Assembly (NCBI GenBank): GCA_016204525.1
Contig: JACQKO010000044.1
Span: forward strand, 1-5,757
Length of the DNA: 5,757 nucleotides
Reading direction: 5' to 3'
From: Candidatus Levyibacteriota bacterium
GTDB taxonomy: Bacteria > Patescibacteriota > Microgenomatia > Levybacterales > GWA1-39-11
The position numbers and the translations under genes are program-made. The notes beneath the pieces were generated by a model. The model was given only the letters and a program-made list of their open reading frames with translations. It had not been told where the DNA came from and did no database searches. Positions 1 to 3,984 of this stretch are shown piece after piece. Numbering within the stretch: position 1 is the first letter of the stretch; every line of letters begins with the position of its first letter.

Positions 1-189
1 ATATTGGCTCTGAAATCAAAACTCGACCAGGGAAAGCTTACGATCGTCCCTTTGTCGATCTATCTTAAGGATGGAAACTTTAAATTAGAATTAGCCCTAG
101 TTGAAAGCAAAAACAAGCGCGAGAAGCGCCGCGACCGCCGCCAAGAGACTATCGAACGCGTACAAGAGCGCGAGTTGAGAAACTATTAA
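1..189 (+). CDS. smpB: SsrA-binding protein SmpB, C-terminal part (5' end outside window)
   Basis: SmpB binds the tRNA-like domain of tmRNA and brings it to stalled ribosomes for trans-translation. The frame is open at the left edge, so only the last 62 residues are visible. They match the end of the SmpB beta-barrel: a stretch reading KLTIVPLSIYLKDGNFKLELAL corresponds in order to the family's 'GxTxVPLxxYxKxGxxKxELAL' strands. After it comes the very basic C-terminal tail (KNKREKRRDRRQETIERVQERELRNY region) that enters the empty mRNA channel as a helix. The usual tail motif with DKR is present only loosely (DRR). The TAA stop overlaps the stop of the convergent HNH gene by 4 bases. The ssrA gene lies about 520 bases further on, on the opposite strand, which supports the call. 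The only doubt is how little of the protein is visible. Confidence 0.86.
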   Translation: MLALKSKLDQGKLTIVPLSIYLKDGNFKLELALVESKNKREKRRDRRQETIERVQERELRNY

Positions 190-674
190 ATATATTTACT
201 TTCATCATCTCCGTAGAGTTCTAATATTTGTTTAGCATAGACGATTAAATCTCTAGCCCTGGCGCCATTTGGTTGACCCTTTACCCATAGTTCTAAATTT
301 TCATTTCGATTATCTTTTTTAATACCGTTTTTATGATGAACGTTTTCATTGGGTAAAAGATACCTACCTAAGCGTTTCTCCATAATTAATATATGCTCGA
401 AAACAAGTCCGTTATTTTTAATGGCTCTTGGATGTTCTCTTTCTCTTATGTAGACGTACCCTTGATTTGTTATATAACGAAATGCTCCAAAATATTTTCC
501 TTTATTTTTTTTATTATTACATGCTATACAACTTCTGGAATGTTGTTGGATTAATTTTCCACAAGTGCAGTGCTTGTTAAACCTTGCTTTGTATTCGTTT
601 TCTCTACATGCGGGACACTTTATGTGCCTACTAGAAGGGGTAAAATTCTTCTGGCAGATGGGGCACTGTCTCAC
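186..674 (-). CDS. HNH endonuclease with N-terminal cysteine motifs, directly downstream of ssrA
   Basis: A 162-residue HNH nuclease of the free-standing homing/phage type. N-terminal third: CxxC pairs at 4/7 and 20/23, then CxC at 36/38 and CxxC at 49/52, probably two small zinc-binding knuckles. Residues about 72-82 (GYVYIREREHP) are the usual lead-in strand. The nuclease core covers about 92-130: EH at 93-94, LGRYLLPNENVHHKNG with the catalytic HH at 113-114, then N122 and N126 in the D-N-R-x-E-N-L motif. The tail (about 133-143, GQPNGARARDL) is also typical. The gene is complete. It starts with GTG; no ATG lies upstream before an in-frame stop (687-689). The start has only a poor GGA 3 bases before it. 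A TTGACA/TATACT promoter sits so close that transcripts may begin at the GTG. Co-transcription from ssrA is also possible, since no terminator is visible between them. The target site cannot be told from sequence. Confidence 0.92.
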   Translation of the reverse strand: MRQCPICQKNFTPSSRHIKCPACRENEYKARFNKHCTCGKLIQQHSRSCIACNNKKNKGKYFGAFRYITNQGYVYIREREHPRAIKNNGLVFEHILIMEKRLGRYLLPNENVHHKNGIKKDNRNENLELWVKGQPNGARARDLIVYAKQILELYGDDESKYI

Positions 675-680
675 TATTCC

Positions 681-709
681 AGTATATTATTTGTGGAGAT
701 ATCTGTCAA
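681..709 (-). promoter_or_regulatory. Near-consensus sigma-70 promoter for the HNH gene
   Basis: On the minus strand, TTGACA (704-709, 6/6 match) and TATACT (681-686, 5/6) are separated by exactly 17 bases. Only 6 bases lie between the -10 box and the GTG of the HNH gene, so a typical start point falls on or next to the start codon. This predicts a leaderless or nearly leaderless transcript. The -35 box lies 2 bases past the encoded 3' end of the tmRNA. Confidence 0.55.
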
Positions 710-711
710 TA

Positions 712-1084
712 GGTGGAGATGGTGGGTATTGCTCCCACGTCCAGGATTGTCTAATCAAAAACATCTACAAGCTTATTTGATCTTTAATTGTCATTATACA
801 AACTCCGATCAACAGGATTAAGTATAACCAAGATTTAAATTGTTCGAACAAAATCTAAATCAAAAGTTTTGTTTATATCCAAACTTTGTTTTTGCCCATA
901 CCTGATCGTTTGGAAAAATCGTGGCATGAACAGGTCTTAGTTATATGCGTACGCAAAATTTGCGCGCGCTAAACTTTGACCGCTAAGAAAGTTCTTAGCA
1001 TTTGTTTTTGATACGTTTTTACGATTAGTATCATTATCGGCTTGCGGTTTTTAAAGAGCAATTCTGTCGATGCAATGCATCCCC
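712..1084 (-). ncRNA. ssrA: tmRNA (transfer-messenger RNA)
   Basis: One-piece tmRNA of about 373 nt that rescues stalled ribosomes together with SmpB. The 5' end GGGGATG (1078-1084) pairs over 7 bp with CATCTCC (715-721), leaving ACC; the genome reads T next, so the final A of CCA must be added. The T-arm is GTGGG/CCCAC (734-738, 722-726). Conserved GCATCGACAG follows the acceptor strand. P2 is CAAGC (1040-1044) with GCTTG (768-772), inside the family-like AAGCTTGTAG. Pseudoknot 1 is CGAT/ATCG interlocked with GATAC/GTATC (1010-1039). Ten bases later (AAAAACAAAT) comes the resume codon GCT at 997-999. The tag frame then reads AKNFLSGQSLARANFAYAYN and stops at TAA (937-939). Pseudoknot 2: ACCTG/CAGGT (931-935, 900-904) with TGCC/GGCA (923-926, 893-896). 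A further hairpin (832-861) has GATTTA/TAAATC arms. Odd points: T-loop AGCAATA and a tag not ending in ALAA. Confidence 0.94.
937..999 (-). other. tmRNA tag-peptide reading frame (20 codons plus TAA)
   Basis: The frame starts at GCT, 10 bases after pseudoknot 1, matching the usual spacing and an alanine resume codon. It encodes AKNFLSGQSLARANFAYAYN. The first six codons lie in a perfect 7-bp hairpin (GCTAAGA, loop ACTT, TCTTAGC). Other frames are less good: one stops at TAG after GTCAAAGTT, and another would start nearer GCGCGC and give a shorter tag. The C-terminus YAYN differs from the ALAA-like ends that ClpXP and similar proteases usually recognise. Confidence 0.6.
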
Positions 1085-1095
1085 GCGTGATTGCT

Positions 1096-1125
1096 ATTGT
1101 AGCACAACTCTAGATCAAATTGCAA
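1096..1125 (-). promoter_or_regulatory. Promoter of ssrA with extended -10
   Basis: On the minus strand, the -10 box TACAAT (1096-1101, 5/6) is directly preceded by TGC (1102-1104), an extended -10 element. A -35-like TTGCAA (1120-1125, 4/6) lies 18 bases upstream. The mature tmRNA 5' end is 11 bases after the -10 box, leaving a leader of a few bases for RNase P to remove. The -35 box begins just past the comF stop. Confidence 0.62.
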
Positions 1126-1127
1126 GC

Positions 1128-1826
1128 TCAGAGTTCCCTTGCGAAGGTGACGCCTAAGACTCGCTTCGAACCTTTTTGTTTCAGAACCTTGGCTGCTTCC
1201 TTAAGGGTAGCAAAGGTTGTGGCGACGTCATCTATTAAAATCGCCGAATTTGGAATTTTCGCGTTTTTCGCGATACCAAAAGCTCCTTGAACATTTTCGA
1301 GTCTTTCGCGTTTATTCAGCTTGTACTGTGGCTTTGTATCTTTAACACGAACTAAAACATTGGAATCTAGCTTTAGTTTAAAATATTTTGTGACATGACG
1401 TCCGATTATCTCCGCATGGTTATAGCCACGCTCACGAAGGCGCTTGGGACTTAATGGGATTGGAACAATAACCGGTTCGAATTTCCTGATAAAATTATAA
1501 AAGCTCTCATTTTGCGCTAACCCCTCATTCATAACCTCGCCTATTATTCCGGAAAGCCTCGAAACATAAGGTTTGTATTTAAATTGGCGAACCAGCTTTC
1601 GCGCAACAGAGTTATAAACAACCGCCGAAATTACTCCATCAATAGAATACTTGGTCTCAGTCTTACACTCCCAGTGCGTAAAGCCGTCAATCGAAGCCTT
1701 CAGGCAGGAAGGACACTGGGAAGACTCGTTATATCTTATCTTCGAAAAACAATCCGGACATAAAAAGTCTCCGAACTTTTTACAATTAATGCATTTTTTA
1801 GGAAAAATAAGATCAAGAAGAGACAT
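1128..1826 (-). CDS. comF: ComF-family phosphoribosyltransferase (competence protein F-like)
   Basis: Cytoplasmic ComF/GntX-family protein. The family combines a zinc-binding head with a type I phosphoribosyltransferase fold and is tied to uptake of single-stranded DNA in competent bacteria. With the ATG at 1824-1826 the protein has 232 residues, normal for the family. Zinc head: C12, C15, C23, C26, C38, C41 and C54. PRTase part: VPIPLS at about 121-126, RGYN at 133-136, a QYKLNKRERLENVQGAF stretch, and the PRPP loop ILIDDVATTFATL with D199 and D200. The family loop has TTGAT; here glycine is replaced by phenylalanine (F205, TTT at 1212-1214). This start was chosen because homologues begin two or three residues before LLDLIFP. 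The frame continues upstream to an ATG at 1850 and a TTG at 1871, through an octamer repeat that looks non-coding. There is no strong SD, only TGGAA about 11 bases upstream. It precedes ssrA on the same strand. Confidence 0.9.
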   Translation of the reverse strand: MSLLDLIFPKKCINCKKFGDFLCPDCFSKIRYNESSQCPSCLKASIDGFTHWECKTETKYSIDGVISAVVYNSVARKLVRQFKYKPYVSRLSGIIGEVMNEGLAQNESFYNFIRKFEPVIVPIPLSPKRLRERGYNHAEIIGRHVTKYFKLKLDSNVLVRVKDTKPQYKLNKRERLENVQGAFGIAKNAKIPNSAILIDDVATTFATLKEAAKVLKQKGSKRVLGVTFAREL

Positions 1827-1856
1827 TGTTCGATTGTTCCATTGTTGCATTGTTTT
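1825..1856. repeat. Four tandem octamers ATTGTTNN at the comF start
   Basis: On the plus strand, ATTGTTCG, ATTGTTCC, ATTGTTGC and ATTGTTTT follow each other without gaps. The array covers the region just upstream of the chosen comF ATG and includes a second possible ATG (1848-1850). Eight is not a multiple of three, so gain or loss of a unit would move the upstream starts out of frame while leaving the downstream ATG intact. Confidence 0.7.
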
Positions 1857-1973
1857 TAGGTAATTCTTCAAATGCGAAAGTAAATACTTCTTATTCTAAC
1901 TATAGGTTGCCTACTTCCGGGTTTATCCAAAAATATCCACAAAACGCAATTTTTACTATGAGCTAATTGCTTT

Positions 1974-3059
1974 TCAAGCTGCTTGTGGCGCCATTTCTTG
2001 AGCGTCGAATTCCTTTTCACAATTCTTGCAAATACTACATGGCCCAACATCAATCCCTTTTGTATGACATACAACACAGTCTCCTGTGTGATAGTCCCAC
2101 TTTTTATTATTATTTTCGTGATATTCCATGAGTGTTGAACCACAGCTTCCAGAAACGGGCGGGGGCGTTTTGTCTCCCAAATCATCGAATATACGCCGGG
2201 CGCTGACCGTATTTTGATTTGAAAGTGTATTATTACCAAAACCGGCTATAATTTCGTCCTTTATTCTTATAGTGTAATTCTCTATAGCATTGCGTGATTT
2301 TATTAATTCATCTTCGGAAGCATCACTTCGGACAAGATCAATATACCCGTCAATTAAAAATCCTACTCGCCCGCGAAGCCGCTCCATCCAGTCTATATTG
2401 AATTTTTCCTGTTCGCCCATAAACTCAAGTATGTCCTCTGGTGCTTGTATCTCGTCGTTTGGCGAAAAAGTAATAGGCTCTGCTAGAAAATCTGTGTCTT
2501 TTGCGAATTGTCGTGCGCGATCTGAAAAGTAAGACAAAGTTTGTCTGTGCGTCTCAAGCTTTGCTATGTTTCTATACGGAATAACTCTTATTCTCCTCCC
2601 TCTTGAAGGATCATTTATAACTTGCCCTACGAAGGTGAAGCTGTATAAGCCATATCCATCTTCGCGCGGGCCCGGAGGACTCACCCAAATAAAAAGGCTT
2701 TTGTTTGGAGAAGATAAGAGCTCCTGCTCTAATTTCTGAAAACCCAAACACTCTGCGACTTCACGTCTTGCGGAGAGTCCTTTTTGTTCACGTGATGTTA
2801 TTGCACGTCGAAAAACATCCCTTATCGCGCCTGGCTCAGAGGACGCTAAATGTGTTTCTCCTATCAAATGGCCCTTCTCCTCTCTATAAAAGAACTCGTC
2901 GAACTTCACCCCTAGCCTATACTCTCCTAGATATCTTAAAATATTGTCCCTTATCCCATCTTCTCGTTTGCTGAAAACGTCTTCAGGTGCAAGTTCCAGC
3001 GGGATTGGCGCTTTGTAATTGTCCTTATCATAAACTACTGTATACGCTTCTGGTCTCAT
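1974..3059 (-). CDS. Uncharacterised protein with C-terminal cysteine cluster (Patescibacteria-style)
   Basis: I do not recognise a named family. The protein has 361 residues, is soluble in appearance, has no signal peptide or membrane segment, and is rich in charged residues. The N-terminal half holds a hydrophobic-strand stretch SLFIWVSPPGPREDGYGLYSFTFVGQV (SPPGP at 127-131), followed by a basic RGRRIRVIPYRNI strand. That pattern resembles conserved hypothetical proteins of Patescibacteria, but this is from memory and untested. The middle (about 205-275) looks mostly helical and acidic. The C-terminus has C306, then C328-x2-C331-H, C341-x2-C344-x2-C347, probably a zinc ribbon. The ATG at 3057-3059 was preferred over the in-frame ATG at 3128 because GGGAGAGAG precedes it with good spacing. 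The extra 23 codons of the longer form would run through palindromic repeats and look non-coding. It lies between pduO and comF on the same strand; no function follows from this. Confidence 0.8.
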   Translation of the reverse strand: MRPEAYTVVYDKDNYKAPIPLELAPEDVFSKREDGIRDNILRYLGEYRLGVKFDEFFYREEKGHLIGETHLASSEPGAIRDVFRRAITSREQKGLSARREVAECLGFQKLEQELLSSPNKSLFIWVSPPGPREDGYGLYSFTFVGQVINDPSRGRRIRVIPYRNIAKLETHRQTLSYFSDRARQFAKDTDFLAEPITFSPNDEIQAPEDILEFMGEQEKFNIDWMERLRGRVGFLIDGYIDLVRSDASEDELIKSRNAIENYTIRIKDEIIAGFGNNTLSNQNTVSARRIFDDLGDKTPPPVSGSCGSTLMEYHENNNKKWDYHTGDCVVCHTKGIDVGPCSICKNCEKEFDAQEMAPQAA

Positions 3060-3093
3060 GATATCTCTCTCCCGACGAATTTCATTCGTGCGA

Positions 3094-3147
3094 GATCCCG
3101 ACTGAAAATCCCGATGGTCGAAAACCATCGGGGATCCCGACTGAAAA
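3094..3147. repeat. 15-bp direct repeats flanking a perfect palindrome
   Basis: GATCCCGACTGAAAA occurs identically at 3094-3108 and 3133-3147. Between the copies lies one base plus the palindrome CCCGATGGT-cgaaa-ACCATCGGG (3110-3132, 9-bp arms, 5-base loop). The motif CCCGA recurs again at 3071-3075. The order repeat-palindrome-repeat suggests a small palindromic intergenic element or a duplicated block. Confidence 0.8.
3104..3132 (-). terminator. Possible intrinsic terminator after pduO
   Basis: Read on the minus strand, the palindrome (9-bp GC-rich stem, loop TTTCG) is followed by ATTTTC. It lies about 30 bases past the pduO stop, a sensible place for termination. The U-tract is short, so efficiency is uncertain; it may simply be part of the repeat element. 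Confidence 0.45.
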
Positions 3148-3170
3148 CTATCAGCGGGACTATCAGCGGG
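3147..3170. repeat. 12-bp tandem duplication across the pduO stop codon
   Basis: ACTATCAGCGGG is repeated head to tail at 3147-3158 and 3159-3170. On the minus strand each copy carries TCC CGC TGA TAG or part of it, so the last pduO codons (Ser-Arg-stop) are duplicated just beyond the gene. The encoded protein is unaffected because the first TGA already ends it. Confidence 0.8.
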
Positions 3171-3708
3171 ACCAAATGGTTTCTTTTTTCTTTTCGATCA
3201 TGTTTGCAAAGCGCGCCGCTGCATAGAATACATCTGAGAGTCTATTTATATATTTCATTACTCTTTCGTCTATCTTCTCTTTTTTAGAAAGGCGAACTAA
3301 ATTCCGCTCTGCCCTCCTGGCAACAGTCCTTGCCTGATGAAGAAAAGCCGCGGCCCTGCTTCCTCCCGGCAAAACAAAATTAAAGGTTGGAGGCAAGTGT
3401 TTCATCATGAAATCGATACTCTTCTCAAACTCCTCAGTTTTTTGAACCAAGTCGATATCTTCAATCGTATCGGGAAGATCGGCAAGATATGCTCCAATAT
3501 AGAAAAGGTCGCTTTGGATACCAAGTAAAATTTTTTTGAGCTTATTCGCACCTTTTTTTGTTGGCAGATGAGCAACTGCAAGACCTATGACCGAATTTAA
3601 TTCGTCTATCGTTCCGTATGTATCAACTCGCGCATCATACTTCCAAACCCTTTTACCTGAAAAAAGCGAAGTTTTACCTTTATCCCCTGTTTTTGTATAA
3701 ATCGCCAT
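3163..3708 (-). CDS. pduO: PduO-type cob(I)alamin adenosyltransferase
   Basis: Transfers the adenosyl group of ATP to cob(I)alamin, giving adenosylcobalamin. At 181 residues it has the full family length. Visible motifs: N-terminal ATP-binding loop TKTGDKGKTSLFSG (5-18); VDTYGTIDELNS (28-39); FVLPGGSRAAAFLHQARTVARRAER (111-135) with the basic residues that contact ATP phosphates (R127, R131) and E134; and YINRLSDVFYAAARFAN (153-169), the conserved helix near the corrinoid site. The ATG has a strong SD, GGGAGG, about 7 bases upstream, and that SD lies in the 3' arm of a hairpin at the end of a cobalamin riboswitch. The neighbour upstream on the same strand is nrdJ, whose enzyme needs this product. 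No corrinoid biosynthesis gene is in the window, so the context fits activation of scavenged corrinoid. It ends at TGA inside a small tandem repeat. Confidence 0.96.
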   Translation of the reverse strand: MAIYTKTGDKGKTSLFSGKRVWKYDARVDTYGTIDELNSVIGLAVAHLPTKKGANKLKKILLGIQSDLFYIGAYLADLPDTIEDIDLVQKTEEFEKSIDFMMKHLPPTFNFVLPGGSRAAAFLHQARTVARRAERNLVRLSKKEKIDERVMKYINRLSDVFYAAARFANMIEKKKETIWSR

Positions 3709-3742
3709 AAAAAAACCTCCCGTGATCCCGAGAGGTCATCCT
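3709..3742 (-). promoter_or_regulatory. Expression platform: SD-sequestering hairpin with U-run before pduO
   Basis: On the minus strand, ACCTCTC (3730-3736) pairs with GGGAGGT (3715-3721) around an 8-base loop, with one G-U pair. Six further T bases follow, up to the ATG. The 3' arm is the pduO SD, so the stem can hide it; stem plus U-run also resembles an intrinsic terminator. The 5' arm overlaps a B12-box-like AGGATGACCT (3733-3742), so riboswitch pairing and this stem compete for the same bases. Confidence 0.65.
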
Positions 3743-3843
3743 TTGTTAAGGGCCCTGCTCGGGGCATTTAAATATATATTTGTTTTCTGGATATAACAGT
3801 ACCGGCAGTTCCGCCGACTTTCACGGCGATTTCCAAATATATA
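3722..3843 (-). promoter_or_regulatory. Cobalamin riboswitch upstream of pduO
   Basis: The minus-strand leader of pduO contains a core very like the cobalamin aptamer. GGAAAT is followed by CGCCGTGAAAGTCGGCG (family pattern GGTGAAAATCC with its flanking stem, here CGCCG/CGGCG), then GGAACTGCCGGTACTGTTA, matching the conserved end 'GxCCCGCxACTGTxA'. A 10-bp closing helix, TATATATTTG (3834-3843) with CAAATATATA (3773-3782), encloses this core, and GGA/TCC pairs inside it. Downstream are a small hairpin GCCC-cgagca-GGGC (3752-3765) and a B12-box-like AGGATGACCT. The peripheral 5' domain of large cobalamin riboswitches is missing, so this resembles the compact classes. It probably senses cobalamin to set pduO expression. 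Which form it binds and the on/off direction cannot be read here. Confidence 0.75.
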
Positions 3844-3848
3844 CTTTT

Positions 3849-3980
3849 TAGTTTTTAGAAATTAGTTATTAGAAATTGGATATTGGTAATAGAAATTTGA
3901 AATTAGAAAATGGTATTTTATCTAACTTCTATTTTCTAGTTTCCATTACTGTTCTCTAATTTCCAAAAACCATTTTCCTA
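3849..3980. repeat. AT-rich degenerate ATTAGAAATT repeats between nrdJ and the riboswitch
   Basis: Plus-strand variants of TTAGAAATT recur around 3855-3911, and inverted versions (ATTTTCTAGTTTC, CTCTAATTTCC) at 3931-3964. The best arms are GAAATTAGAAAAT (3899-3911) and ATTTTCTAGTTTC (3931-3943), 12 of 13 pairing over a 19-base loop. No open frame or convincing promoter was found here. The hairpin may stabilise or end the nrdJ transcript, but there is no strong U-run after it. Confidence 0.55.
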
Positions 3981-3984
3981 TAAT

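Noticed and set aside
565..821. Two plus-strand frames of 71 and 83 codons
   Set aside because: They run opposite the HNH gene start and the tmRNA 3' end; no SD or family resemblance.
712..1084. Group I intron in the tmRNA, suggested by the neighbouring HNH gene
   Set aside because: The acceptor, T-arm, P2 and pseudoknots are all continuous at normal spacing, leaving no room for an intron core.
1827..1871. Upstream comF starts (ATG at 1850, TTG at 1871)
   Set aside because: They would translate the octamer repeat and extend beyond the usual family N-terminus; kept only as alternatives.
1868..2239. Open frame of 123 codons on the minus strand
   Set aside because: It mostly overlaps the uncharacterised gene in another frame, has no recognisable domain, and looks like a shadow of that gene.
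3060..3128. N-terminal extension of the uncharacterised protein to the ATG at 3128
   Set aside because: The extra codons cross the palindrome and a direct repeat; the ATG at 3059 has a better ribosome binding site.
3094..3170. CRISPR-like array
   Set aside because: Only two direct repeats, with a palindrome between them rather than a spacer, and no cas genes in the window.
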